This document shows, in pieces, positions 51,227-61,000 of a stretch of DNA of 64,000 nt (its first letter is position 1; every line of letters begins with the position of its first letter). Location of the stretch: positions 620,001 through 684,000 of the forward strand of contig NZ_JAESVF010000001.1 of NCBI RefSeq assembly GCF_038433465.1. Direction: 5' to 3'. A program made the translations under genes and the position numbers. The DNA comes from Galbibacter sp038433465. Its GTDB lineage: Bacteria > Bacteroidota > Bacteroidia > Flavobacteriales > Flavobacteriaceae. The notes under the pieces are model-generated. The model ran no database searches. It saw only the letters and a list, made by a program, of their open reading frames with translations, and was not told where the DNA came from.

Positions 51227-51910
51227 ATGATAGAAGATGTTTTTAAAGCAATTCCGCTCGGTATTCTCTTAGCTTTTACCATTGGTCCGGTTTTTTTTGT
51301 ATTACTCGAAACCAGTGCTATTAAAGGTTTTAGAGCTGCTTTAAGTTTTGATCTTGGCGTTGTACTTGGCGATATTTCCTTTATTTTAATAGCTTATTTT
51401 AGTACCAATAAATTACTTTTTAAAATAAAAGACGATCCTTCGTTGTTTATTTTTGGTGGTGTTTTACTTATTGTTTACGGGGTTATTTCATTTATAAAAT
51501 GTAAAAGCGATTATAAAAAAGATATACGGAATGCTATCAATCAAGTGGTTGTAAAACGTAATTATTTTAAATTGTTTTTAAAAGGTTTTCTACTGAATTT
51601 TATAAATATTGGCGTTTTAGGTTTTTGGTTAGGTATCATTATTATTTTTGGTCCGAAACTCGAAATGAATGATGAGCGTATTTTTGTTTTTATCAGTACT
51701 ATTTTAATTACTTATTTAATTGTAGATTGTATTAAAATGTTGTTGGCTAAACAATTACGTAGTAAACTTACACCGAGACGTATTTTTAAAATTAAGCGAA
51801 TTATAAGCATTATCATTGCTATTTTTGGATTTGTTTTAGTTTTACAAGGATTTTTTCCAGAGGAGAAACAACGACTTGAAAATGTAATTGAAGATATTAG
51901 AACTCCATAA
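51227..51910 (+). CDS. LysE-family exporter
   Basis: A 227-residue membrane protein with six predicted helices. LysE features are the N-terminal IPLGILLAFTIGPVFFVLLETSAIKGFRAAL, VVLGDISFILIAYF and a central loop with KRNYFKLFLKGFLLNFINIGVLGFW (about 105-130). Such proteins export amino acids or other small metabolites. It is 2 bp upstream of a DoxX-like gene. Confidence 0.88.
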   Translation: MIEDVFKAIPLGILLAFTIGPVFFVLLETSAIKGFRAALSFDLGVVLGDISFILIAYFSTNKLLFKIKDDPSLFIFGGVLLIVYGVISFIKCKSDYKKDIRNAINQVVVKRNYFKLFLKGFLLNFINIGVLGFWLGIIIIFGPKLEMNDERIFVFISTILITYLIVDCIKMLLAKQLRSKLTPRRIFKIKRIISIIIAIFGFVLVLQGFFPEEKQRLENVIEDIRTP

Positions 51911-51912
51911 AC

Positions 51913-52308
51913 ATGCAACAATATTTACAAATTCTACCTGCTGTTTGTTTGCTTGTGTTCATAGCCATTACTTTTCTGTTTAGTTTTATCGATAAAGTAA
52001 CCGATTGGAATGGTAACCTCAGTTTTTTACAAACTCATTTCAAAGATACTTTTGTAGTTCCGCTATTACCTTTTACACTCTTTTTAATAACTATTTTAGA
52101 GCTTATTGCTGGCGTTTTAGCCATTATTGGGATTGTGTATTTATTTGCTTCCAATAATGCTTTTATTGCTATTGTAAGTTGTATAATTTCTTTAATTGTA
52201 CTTTTTATCTTTTTAATTGGTCAGCGTATAGCAAAAGACTTTGATGGCGCTATGAAGATTACCATTTACATTATCGCAGTTGTACTTTGTTTGTATTTTT
52301 TAATTTAG
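51913..52308 (+). CDS. DoxX-like membrane protein
   Basis: A 131-residue protein with four membrane helices (about 6-24, 53-72, 75-95, 112-130). The loop IDKVTDWNGNLSFLQTHFKDTFV and the LPFTLFLITILELIAGVL helix match DoxX/TQO-small-subunit-like proteins. DoxX-type proteins are linked to thiol oxidation or respiratory roles, but many have no known activity. It shares a transcript with the LysE gene. Confidence 0.75.
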   Translation: MQQYLQILPAVCLLVFIAITFLFSFIDKVTDWNGNLSFLQTHFKDTFVVPLLPFTLFLITILELIAGVLAIIGIVYLFASNNAFIAIVSCIISLIVLFIFLIGQRIAKDFDGAMKITIYIIAVVLCLYFLI

Positions 52309-52321
52309 TTCGACGTTTTTA

Positions 52322-53797
52322 TTACAACACCGTTTGTAAAGTTCCTTCTTGCACACACAACCATAAATAGTTAAAAAACGATTTTTGTTTATCGCGTTCA
52401 ACTTTTATACTCACATCTTTGTTGTCTTTTTTAGTATTCTTCAAAAACAAATTAGCAAGATTGGTGAAGAATTTATTTATAACCGTTGTATTTTTCTTGT
52501 GAATAGTAATTTTAAAATCTTCATATTTTAATCGAAAAGTTCCGTTGGCTTCATTTTCATTTGCAAAAACATCAAAAATTACGCTTCTTATCGCTCCAGA
52601 TGTTTTCACATTCATATTTGGCATTACAAAAGCATTTATTTCTTCAGCATTTAAGTTTTGCATATTTCCGTGAAGTGTAAAAAAATCTGCTTTGTTATTA
52701 ACATCAAACTTCCATTTCAAATTAAAATGTGCATCACCCATAAATTTAGAGTGTATGTCTATAAAAGTTTCTGGTACATTTTGAAGATTACTTAGATTTT
52801 CAATTTTACTATTTACATGGGTAAATACAATTGTGCCAGGTTCATCGTAATTTTTAACACGTTCACTGTATTGTATTTTACTATTTTCAATTACCGTTTC
52901 TGCAATGTTTATTTTAAAAGGTAAATTTCGAATTGCTTTACTGTACAAAGGTTTGTATTTGTTGGGCTCGGGGAGGAGCTTATTTTTGTAAATTTCTAAA
53001 TCGGCTTTATAAATTGCCATTGTTTTGGCATCAAACAAAGTGGTATCGTTTGCTATTTTCTTTGTGTAATTGTTTATTAAAATACTATCAATTTCTAAGT
53101 CCACCCAATCTGTTTGAACCTGTATGTGCTTCTGTAATTCTTCTTTTGAATAGAGTGTTTTTATCGTTAGCTTTTCAGTTTTTATATATTTTTTATTGAT
53201 TGCTATTTTACCGATTTTAAAATCTAAATGATCATTGATAGGAACTACAGTATTTTCAGTTTTTATATTGAAATCTTTATAAATTATCTTTTCTTTTTCT
53301 GAATTTAAATCGAGTTGAAAACTATCAATTTCAATCTCAATATTTTTTGTTTGAAGTGGTCTATTATTTTTTTCAGAAGAATAGTTTACATCAATGTTTT
53401 TGAAAGCTATTCGTTTCACATTCAACTTAAAATCTTCATCTGAATTTGATTTATTTTTTTCTTTTTTTTGATGAAGATTCAGCAATCCTTTTTCAGCAAT
53501 TACCTTATCAATTTTTATCTCTTTCTGATTCCATATTATTGCAAAATCAATTCCTTCGATAGTTATTTCATTCAACTGTAAACTGTCTTTGTTATCATTT
53601 ACAGCTTTAATATTTGTTGCTGTAACAGTTCGAGTTAAAACATTTGTATTTATATTTTCTACCTCAATTTTGTAGTTGTTGAGTGTTGTTATTTTTTTCT
53701 GAAGAATATTCGAAATAATAGTATTTGCCGAAATAACAATGAGACATAGACATACAAGGAGCCCACCAACAATTATGAAGTGTTTCTTTTTCAACAA
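52322..53797 (-). CDS. AsmA/DUF748-like envelope protein
   Basis: A 491-residue protein with one N-terminal membrane helix (FIIVGGLLVCLCLIVISANTII) followed by a long polar beta-rich region with repeated ITIEGIDFAIIWNQKEIKIDKV- and IEIEIDSFQL-type strands. The pattern resembles AsmA/DUF748 proteins, which form beta-groove bridges or lipid-handling scaffolds between membranes. A complete family signature is not visible. It is a single gene, and a bidirectional hairpin separates it from ompH. Confidence 0.6.
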   Translation of the reverse strand: MLKKKHFIIVGGLLVCLCLIVISANTIISNILQKKITTLNNYKIEVENINTNVLTRTVTATNIKAVNDNKDSLQLNEITIEGIDFAIIWNQKEIKIDKVIAEKGLLNLHQKKEKNKSNSDEDFKLNVKRIAFKNIDVNYSSEKNNRPLQTKNIEIEIDSFQLDLNSEKEKIIYKDFNIKTENTVVPINDHLDFKIGKIAINKKYIKTEKLTIKTLYSKEELQKHIQVQTDWVDLEIDSILINNYTKKIANDTTLFDAKTMAIYKADLEIYKNKLLPEPNKYKPLYSKAIRNLPFKINIAETVIENSKIQYSERVKNYDEPGTIVFTHVNSKIENLSNLQNVPETFIDIHSKFMGDAHFNLKWKFDVNNKADFFTLHGNMQNLNAEEINAFVMPNMNVKTSGAIRSVIFDVFANENEANGTFRLKYEDFKITIHKKNTTVINKFFTNLANLFLKNTKKDNKDVSIKVERDKQKSFFNYLWLCVQEGTLQTVL

Positions 53798-53823
53798 ATT
53801 TGTTTTATATGAAGATACAAAAA

Positions 53824-53846
53824 AAGGCGCTCAATTTGAGCGCCTT
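53824..53846. terminator. Intrinsic terminator after ompH (minus strand)
   Basis: GGCGCTCA (53826-53833) / TGAGCGCC (53837-53844), a perfect 8 bp stem extended by A-T pairs. The run of seven A on the plus strand at 53819-53825 gives the T-run for minus-strand transcription. Confidence 0.9.
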
Positions 53847-53869
53847 AACTTTTTGTTGTAATTTTTAAT

Positions 53870-54382
53870 TTACTCTGCTTTGTAAGCATCGTTAATTGCT
53901 TTTAAAACAGCATCTGTAATATCGTTAGAAGGTTCTCCATACATTACGCTTCCTGCATCGTTAGATCCTAAAACAAAAGTATACCCGTTGTCTTTTCCGT
54001 AGTCTTTAACAAACGATCTTACTTTTTTAATCAAGCTATCAATTTCTTGCTGACTTTCTTGAGAGATACGTTGTTCTTCCATTTGAAGTTGCTGTCCCAT
54101 TGCCTGTCTCTTTTGTAACAAAGTGTTATATTTTTGTTGAGCACTCGACTGTGACATACTTTTTGCTTCTGCTTCAAAAGCTTGCGCTTCAGCTTGAAAT
54201 ACTTTAGCTATACTATCGGCTCTTTTGTCAAAATTCTCAATAGTAGATTTGTATTTTGCTTCTATATCAATTTTCTCTTGATATTCGTTAATCAATTTTG
54301 TGTTGTCTACAAATGCAATTTTATTTTGCTGACAAGAAATTGCTGCTAAAGAAATCGCAGCTACTAAAAGAATTTTTTTCAT
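53870..54382 (-). CDS. OmpH/Skp-family periplasmic chaperone-like lipoprotein
   Basis: A 170-residue OmpH-family protein. The lipobox AAISC gives a lipidated Cys17. The core is one long helical pair (VDNTKLINEYQEKIDIEAKYKSTIENF to QQEIDSLIKKVRSFVKDYG) with the tentacle-like QKRQAMGQQLQMEEQRISQ, ending in the small beta body GYTFVLGSNDAGSVMYG. Skp proteins hold unfolded outer-membrane proteins. A -7 element (TATTTTTG on the minus strand, 54452-54459) precedes it. Confidence 0.88.
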   Translation of the reverse strand: MKKILLVAAISLAAISCQQNKIAFVDNTKLINEYQEKIDIEAKYKSTIENFDKRADSIAKVFQAEAQAFEAEAKSMSQSSAQQKYNTLLQKRQAMGQQLQMEEQRISQESQQEIDSLIKKVRSFVKDYGKDNGYTFVLGSNDAGSVMYGEPSNDITDAVLKAINDAYKAE

Positions 54383-54451
54383 GTTGTTAGTTTTTCAATT
54401 CTAAAAAATCAAAAAAACAAATGTGTTAGTTGATTTAAATTTTGTTTCGAA

Positions 54452-54459
54452 CAAAAATA
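54452..54459 (-). promoter_or_regulatory. -7 element candidate for ompH
   Basis: On the minus strand TATTTTTG fits TAnnTTTG and lies 70 bp before the ompH start. No matching TTTG was found at the -33 spacing. Confidence 0.35.
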
Positions 54460-54642
54460 GAAAAGTAAATGGATTTTTAGCTTTTTCTAATTTTATTTCT
54501 AATTATAAATGTTTTTTATATATTTTATTATAAATATAATTTTTATTTATTTTTATAACCCTTTTTATTTTGAATTTATAAGCTGATTTAATTTATTTGA
54601 TACACTCATACCAGTTTATTCTTAAATACCGCTTAAATCGCT

Positions 54643-55494
54643 TTAAAATGAGTCTTTATCTCTTTTTTCTATGATATAGATGAGCGAAGAGTATTCTCCC
54701 GTAGATTTTGCTTTTAAGTTTGATTGTAGTCCATTTTTAAAAGCTTTTACAAAATTGTTCCTCCCAGTTTTAATTTTTTCTGAAAGTAAACTCACATAAA
54801 ATGAATCAAAAATCATTGGTAAGATTTTTACTACAAATAAATTTTCTTTTTTAAATAGTTCTTTAAAGGAATGTTTATCAAAATGCCAAATGTGTCGAGG
54901 TACATCATAAGCAGCCCAATGTTCTTTGTAGTGTTTAGCATCTTCCGATTTGTAATTTGGAACCGCTATTATTATAGCTCCATTTTTGTTTAGTAATTCG
55001 TTTAACTTTTTTATTTGTAATTCTAAATCGTGTACATGTTCTAATACATGCCACATGGTAATGATATCAAATTTTTTAATTTCTAATTCTTCTGTAGATA
55101 CTACTACTTTGTTTCCTTTAGAAATTGATTTTTCTCTTGCTACCTCACTTGGTTCTGTTCCGTAGCAATCAAAACCTTTTTTACAATACGATATAAAGTC
55201 TCCAGTTCCGCTTCCAATATCTAATAAAGTTTTTGCCTCTGGATTTAATTTCTTCAGTAATTTATATTTTTTATTTAGGCTATAACTTTTCACAATTTGA
55301 TAAATATTATCCACTAATGTTTTTTTAGCATCTGTATGTGAAATATAGTTTTCACTTTGATAATAGTTACCAATTTTTTCTTTAGTTGGAGTAGGAGAAG
55401 TTTTTAGTAATCCATCAATATTTGTAGTAACAATATTAAATTGTTCGTTGGTTACTAAATGATCTTTTGCAGTTATAATTACTTTTTCTTCCAT
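54643..55494 (-). CDS. Class I SAM-dependent methyltransferase
   Basis: A 283-residue methyltransferase. The start at 55494 (MEEKVIITAKDHL) is preferred over 55512, which adds six non-conserved residues. Motif I is LLDIGSGTGDFISYCK (about 90-105), motif II FDCYGTEPSEVA, motif IV FDIITMWHVLEHVHDL and motif post-I IIIAVPNYKSEDAKHY, followed by YDVPRHIWHFDKHSF. The last block is typical of methyltransferases acting on cell-surface or carbohydrate substrates. The substrate is unknown. Confidence 0.9.
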   Translation of the reverse strand: MEEKVIITAKDHLVTNEQFNIVTTNIDGLLKTSPTPTKEKIGNYYQSENYISHTDAKKTLVDNIYQIVKSYSLNKKYKLLKKLNPEAKTLLDIGSGTGDFISYCKKGFDCYGTEPSEVAREKSISKGNKVVVSTEELEIKKFDIITMWHVLEHVHDLELQIKKLNELLNKNGAIIIAVPNYKSEDAKHYKEHWAAYDVPRHIWHFDKHSFKELFKKENLFVVKILPMIFDSFYVSLLSEKIKTGRNNFVKAFKNGLQSNLKAKSTGEYSSLIYIIEKRDKDSF

Positions 55495-55556
55495 TGAATT
55501 TAAAAGCTGCAAGATAGTATTTATGACTTAATTTTCTTTTATTAATTCTAATATAA

Positions 55557-55587
55557 AAAAAGAGAGTTCCACGTGGAACCCTCTTTT
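55557..55587 (-). terminator. mnmG terminator with parS-like core
   Basis: A hairpin formed by AAAGAG, a mismatch, GTTCCAC / GTGGAAC, a mismatch, CTCTTT. The A-run on the plus strand just before it gives the minus-strand T-run. Its centre is the palindrome at 55566-55579. Confidence 0.88.
55566..55579. promoter_or_regulatory. parS-like palindrome 1
   Basis: GTTCCACGTGGAAC is a perfect 14 bp palindrome matching the core of the ParB-binding parS consensus (TGTTnCACGTGnAACA), with only the two outermost bases differing. It lies within the mnmG terminator stem. Confidence 0.6.
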
Positions 55588-55610
55588 AATTTTTATTCGT
55601 TTGAAAGCAA

Positions 55611-57482
55611 TTATCTCCCCATATGAACCAACATTACACTTATGTCGCTTGGAGAAACTCCGCTAATTCTTGATGCTTGCGATAGTGTTCTTGGTTTAAT
55701 TTTTTTAAGTTTTTCTCTTGCTTCAAAAGACAACGATTTAAGTTTGTTGTAATCGAAATTTTCAGGAATTTTAATTTCTTCTAGTCTGCTTAATTTATCA
55801 GCATTGTTCTTTTCCTTTTCAATATATCCAGAATACTTTACTTGTATTTCAGCTTGATCTAAAACTTCTTGATCTAAATTGTTTTCGGTTATATAAGTAT
55901 CTACTTCTTCAACTTTTCGCATCAAATCTAAAGTTACATTTGGACGCGCAAAAATCTTAAACATCTTATCTGATTGCTTCATTGGAGCAGAAGAAACTTC
56001 ATCTAAAATAGGATTTATAACTTCTGGTTTTACACTAGTCTCTTTAAAGAAATCTACAAACGCATCAGAAAGTTTTTGCTTTTCTTCCATGCGTTTCATT
56101 CTTTTTTCTGATGCTAATCCAATCTCAAAACTCTTAGGTGTTAATCGTAAATCGGCATTATCTTGTCTGAGTAAAGTTCGATATTCAGCTCTAGAAGTAA
56201 ACATTCGATAAGGTTCTTCTGTACCTTTTGTAATCAAATCATCTATTAAAACTCCAATATATGCTTCGTCTCTATTTAATATAAAAGGATCTCTTTCTTG
56301 TACTTTAAGACTTGCATTTATACCTGCCATGAGTCCTTGCGAAGCTGCTTCTTCATAACCTGTAGTACCGTTAATTTGTCCTGCAAAATATAAACCTTCT
56401 ACCAATTTAGTTTCTAAAGTATGCTTAAGTTGTGTAGGAGGGAAGTAGTCGTATTCTATAGCATATCCTGGACGGAAAAACTTTACATTTTCAAACCCAG
56501 CTACCGATCGTAACGCTTTAAATTGTACATCTTCTGGAAGTGAAGTTGAGAATCCATTTATGTAATATTCTACCGTATCCCAACCTTCTGGTTCTACAAA
56601 AAGTTGATGTCTGTCTTTGTCTGCAAATCGGTTGATTTTATCTTCAATTGAAGGGCAGTATCTCGGACCAATACTTTTAATTCTACCGTTAAACATTGGT
56701 GATCTATCAAAGCCTTCTCTAAGCAAATCGTGTACTTGTTCACTTGTATAAGACATATGACAATCGCGTTGTTTAGTCAACGGTTTTGTTTCATCAGAAT
56801 ATGAAAACTTTTCAGGAATTTCATCTCCTGGTTGTACGGTCATTTTACTAAAATCTAACGATCTTCCATCAACTCTTGGAGGCGTTCCTGTTTTCATTCG
56901 TCCTGCTTCAAAACCACAGTTTATTAAATCTTCTGTGATTCCTGTTGCTGCTCTTTCACCTGCGCGACCACCACCAAATTGTTTCTCTCCAATATGAATT
57001 AATCCGTTTAGAAAAGTTCCGTTGGTGAGTACAACAGATTTACATTTTACTTCAACTCCCAACGATGTTTTTACCCCACGTATTTTTCCGTTTTCTATGA
57101 TTAAACCAGAAACCATTTCTTGATAAAAGTCTAAATTTGGAGTACGCTCTAACATTAATCGCCATTCTTCAGCAAAACGCATACGGTCACTTTGAACACG
57201 TGGCGACCACATTGCTGGACCTTTTGATTTGTTGAGCATTTTAAATTGTATGGCAGTTTTATCACTTACAATTCCAGAATATCCACCCATGGCATCTATC
57301 TCTCGTACAATTTGCCCTTTTGCAATTCCGCCCATGGCAGGATTACACGACATCTGTGCGATATTCTGTAAATTCATAGTTATAAGTAGGGTAGAAGCAC
57401 CCATATTTGCGGCAGCAGCAGCAGCTTCCGATCCTGCATGTCCACCACCAACTACAATAACATCGTATTCTTTATCAAACAT
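55611..57482 (-). CDS. mnmG: tRNA uridine-5-carboxymethylaminomethyl modification enzyme MnmG (GidA)
   Basis: A 623-residue FAD enzyme that, with MnmE, modifies U34 of certain tRNAs. FAD motif DVIVVGGGHAGSEAAAAAANMG at the N-terminus, then MSCNPAMGGIAKGQIVREIDAMGG and TGTPPRVDGRSLDFS with the catalytic Cys region, YFAGQINGTTGYEEAASQGL, and the C-terminal helical domain LSFEAREKLKKIKPRTLSQASRISGVSPSDISVMLVHMGR. Full length. It is flanked on both sides by parS-like palindromes; in many bacteria gidA sits near parAB and the origin. Confidence 0.97.
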   Translation of the reverse strand: MFDKEYDVIVVGGGHAGSEAAAAAANMGASTLLITMNLQNIAQMSCNPAMGGIAKGQIVREIDAMGGYSGIVSDKTAIQFKMLNKSKGPAMWSPRVQSDRMRFAEEWRLMLERTPNLDFYQEMVSGLIIENGKIRGVKTSLGVEVKCKSVVLTNGTFLNGLIHIGEKQFGGGRAGERAATGITEDLINCGFEAGRMKTGTPPRVDGRSLDFSKMTVQPGDEIPEKFSYSDETKPLTKQRDCHMSYTSEQVHDLLREGFDRSPMFNGRIKSIGPRYCPSIEDKINRFADKDRHQLFVEPEGWDTVEYYINGFSTSLPEDVQFKALRSVAGFENVKFFRPGYAIEYDYFPPTQLKHTLETKLVEGLYFAGQINGTTGYEEAASQGLMAGINASLKVQERDPFILNRDEAYIGVLIDDLITKGTEEPYRMFTSRAEYRTLLRQDNADLRLTPKSFEIGLASEKRMKRMEEKQKLSDAFVDFFKETSVKPEVINPILDEVSSAPMKQSDKMFKIFARPNVTLDLMRKVEEVDTYITENNLDQEVLDQAEIQVKYSGYIEKEKNNADKLSRLEEIKIPENFDYNKLKSLSFEAREKLKKIKPRTLSQASRISGVSPSDISVMLVHMGR

Positions 57483-57523
57483 AAAAAATGAATTTCTAAA
57501 GTTATCTTGGTTAACAATTGTTT

Positions 57524-57539
57524 CGTTCCACGTGAAACA
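57524..57539. promoter_or_regulatory. parS-like palindrome 2
   Basis: CGTTCCACGTGAAACA on the plus strand matches TGTTnCACGTGnAACA at 15 of 16 positions (the first base differs). It lies 41 bp upstream of the mnmG start, in the gap before ybeY. Confidence 0.65.
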
Positions 57540-57627
57540 GCTTTGTTAAGCCTTATTATTTCTGTGTTTCTTCGAGAAGACTAATCAGCTTTTCCTTGCT
57601 GATTTTATTTTGTACGCTTTTTAAAAA

Positions 57628-58035
57628 TTAAAATAAAGCGATCTTTTCCTCTTCTTTCGCACGCATTATTTTAGTATCTTCTTCGGTTTTATCTTTATAT
57701 CCGCAGTAATGAAGAAGTCCATGTGCCATTACTCTTTTCAATTCAGTATCGAACGGAACATTGTATTCGTCGGCATTTTCTTTGACCCTTTCAACTGAAA
57801 TAAAAATATCTCCAGCAATGGTATGCGCATCCGAATAATCAAAACTGATAATATCCGTTAGTGTATCATGGTTTAAATACGTTACATTAATTTCGTGTAA
57901 GTAATTATCATCACAAAATATGTAGTTTATTTCTCCCGCTTGCTTGTTTTCAGATGTAAGAACTTTAAGCACCCAATCCGAAAAATTTTGCTCATTTTCA
58001 ATATTAAACTCGCACTCGTAATTAAAACTAATCAT
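57628..58035 (-). CDS. ybeY: Endoribonuclease YbeY (rRNA maturation)
   Basis: A 135-residue UPF0054/YbeY protein for 16S rRNA 3' maturation and ribosome quality control. NVTYLNHDTLTDIISFDY and GDIFISVERVKENADEYN are diagnostic. The metal motif reads MAHGLLHYCGYKDKTEED: the first two His of HxxxHxxxxxH are present and the third is Asp. I recall a comparable change in other Bacteroidota YbeY. It overlaps the DUF4175 gene by 8 bp. Confidence 0.93.
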   Translation of the reverse strand: MISFNYECEFNIENEQNFSDWVLKVLTSENKQAGEINYIFCDDNYLHEINVTYLNHDTLTDIISFDYSDAHTIAGDIFISVERVKENADEYNVPFDTELKRVMAHGLLHYCGYKDKTEEDTKIMRAKEEEKIALF

Positions 58036-61000
58036 CTCCTTTAAAATATGCGTTTACTTTTTGCTTGTAATTTTGCCGCAAAGGTAAGGCTTGTCTGTTT
58101 AATATTTCAACTTCATTAAAATATTGTTGTAGTTCTGGTAAATTATCTTTTGCCTCGTTTTGAAATGTTTGCGTGTTTGTTTGACTTTCTCTTTGCTGAT
58201 CTTGTCCTTGCTTTAAAGTTGCATCTTCCAATTTTAAAAGTTGGTGCTGTAACTGAAGCATTTTTTGCTGTGTTGTTCTATTAAATCCTTTTTCTAATAA
58301 ATCGTTTTCAATTTGCTCCATTTGCTGTGCTAATTTTTTAGCACTTTGCTTGCTGCCTTCACCGTTTAAATTGTTTAATTGTTGCTCTAATTGATTTCGT
58401 AATTGCTGTTGCTGTTTGTAAATTTCAAAGAGTTCACCAGACATTTTTTCGTTGCCCAGTTGCTTATTTTGTTCCCCTTGTTTATTTCCATTTTTTTCTT
58501 CTGAATTTTCTCCATCTTCGCCTTTTTTCATCCCTTTTTCCATTTGCTCATTTAACTGCTTTTGCGACTGAATAATATCTGGAAGCTGAAAACCACCTCC
58601 GCTTCCACTTGCAGACATCGACATGTTTTGTTGCATTTGGTCTAAAGATTCACTTAAAAAATCTGCTAATTCATTGGTTGAAGTAAGGGTATATTGTTGA
58701 TGCGAAATACCTTGATAAAATCTGTTCTCTGCAAACTCTTCAAGTGTTTTATCGATGTTATAATAAATGTCGGTAATGTTTTTGTTGATAGTTTCCGACA
58801 GCATTGGTTGTCGTAACGACAGTGTAAACAAGCTGTCATCAACATGTTCAAATAGGGTACGTAAATCTTTTTGCTTCTTTAAATATACCGATAGGTTTAA
58901 ATTTTCACCTTCATAGTTTTCTAAACGCTTCATGATGTCTTCTTGATCAAAAGAAAACACTAATAAATTGTCTAAAATTTGTCGTAACATCGCAGCGTCT
59001 TCAGCAGTGTTTTCTTGTTCGCCACCTTGCATGGCTCCTTGCATTGTTACCGACATTTCCTCCATTTTTTTAGCAGCATTTTGTTGCTTTTGCTTTGCTT
59101 GCTCTCCTGCAGGACTTTCTCCTTGGTTGCCTTCAGACTTACTTTGGTTTTGCTCTTGTTCTTCTAATTTATCGGTTGCTTCTTGTTGCTCTTTACTAAC
59201 ATCTTCTTCTTTTTTAGCATCCGTTCCTAAATCCATTGGTTGTTGTAAAGCATCATTTTGTTTTTCTAAAGCATCGATTTCTTCTTTAATTTTATTGAAT
59301 TCTTCGTTTAATTTTTCTTGATTTTCAGCTGTATTTTCTTTACTAGATTTTTCCGATTGTGCTTTTTGCTTTTCTGCTAAATCTTTTAAATCGTTTTTAA
59401 TTTTTTCTGCTTTTGCACTGGTGTAATATCGTTTGGTGAGTTCTAAAATTTGCTCTAGATTTCTACTATCCTTTTTTTGTTGCTTGCCCAATTCGTCCAA
59501 TTTTTTGGTAAGCTCTTCTTTATTAATTTTATCGGCAACTTCTTGCAATTCTTCCATCAACTTTTCATTCTTTTCCAACTCTTTTTGTTGCCGTTCAATT
59601 CGCTCTTGTAAAAGCTTATTCATTTCAGACTTTTCTTTGTTTTCTTCTCGAAATTCCTCCAAATTTTTAGCCAAGTCTTTATGGTAGCGTTTCATCAATT
59701 CATCCTGTTGCTTTTGTCGCTCTAAAAAGTTTTCTATTTTTTTCTGATCGTTAAAATTTAGCTGTTCTTTTTGCTTATTTATATTATTGATTTCTTGTAA
59801 TTCTTTTTCATTTTCTACAGCTTTTTCAAGCGAATTTTCTAGTTTTTTTATTCCTTCTTTTTGTTGTGCTAGTTGGTTATTTTGCTTTTCACTTTTGGTT
59901 AGTTTTCGGTAATTAAAAACGTTACTTTTTGTAGTTTTTCCACCGTTAATTTTATCGTTGTCTGTTACTTCAAAATAATATTCGTAATTGGTTCCTTCTT
60001 TTAAATTTAAGTTGTTTGGAAAAGCATAGACAAAACGGTCGTAACTGGATTTTTTAATAGGAATTTCAACTTTTTGTATGCTATCAGTGCCCTGCGGAGC
60101 GTACACTATTTCTACTTTATCAACCTTATAATCGTCCGAAACTTGTGCCAGAAGCACTTTAGAATCTAAGTTTAAACTGTCTGTTTTTTCTTCAACTTTT
60201 ATTTCTGGAAATTGGTCTTTAACAACCGATATTGAAAACCCTAACTTTTCGTAATTCTTTAAATTTTCATTACTTGTTGCAATGGTGTAATTGGTATTGT
60301 TGTATATGTTTTTTGAAAATTGAAAATTGTTTTCTTTTTGCTGAAAGAATAAAGTGGTATCTGCTAACTGAAGCGAAACTTCCTTTGTCTTTGCAGTTTG
60401 AAGTTGCCACGTAATTTCGGTGCCTTCAGGAATAATTGCATTCCCCGTACTTTTTATAATTTCTGATTTTTTCTCGGTGTAGGATGGATAGTTCAACTTC
60501 ATTTCAAAATTCACCAACGTTGGCGTCGGAATAACACGTAGCGTATATTTTTGAGATGTTACCGAATTGGCCGTTAATTTGAAATCTACAGCTTCAGAAG
60601 TTGGAGCAAATTGATATTCAAATTCTCCCAACGATTGTTCTTGTAGATAATACAAATTGTTGTCGATTGCAATTTGAATATTATCAGGAATGAGCTTTCC
60701 TGCAACACGAACGCGTAAAGTGTAATTTTTTCCTTCTAGTGTTGTAAGCGAATCATTCAGTATAAAAAATTCAAAAGGCGCAGGTGGTGTATATGCAGTT
60801 TTATAATCTACTACACGTTTGTAACTATCTGTAAATAAATTACTTTTACCTAAAAATATAACTATCAGTATAAAAAATATTGGTGCTAGTGCGTACCACA
60901 AATATTTTAAGTTGCTTTTAAAATTTATAGCCGATTGAAAGGGAATAGGCGACAGACGTTCGCTTTTTTGTTGAATACTTGCCAAGAGTAGTTCCGATTG

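Noticed and set aside
52933..53199. 88-codon + strand frame with Cys and aromatic residues
   Set aside because: Antisense to the AsmA-like gene, no start signal, and composition follows from the opposite strand.
57582..57607. Hairpin AATCAGC/GCTGATT as ybeY terminator
   Set aside because: The stem is 7 bp and the T-run follows it on the plus strand, while ybeY is read on the minus strand; direction does not fit.
58968..59321. 117-codon + strand frame rich in Cys and Ser
   Set aside because: It is the antisense shadow of the Gln/Glu/Lys-rich coiled-coil part of the DUF4175 gene, where such frames are expected.
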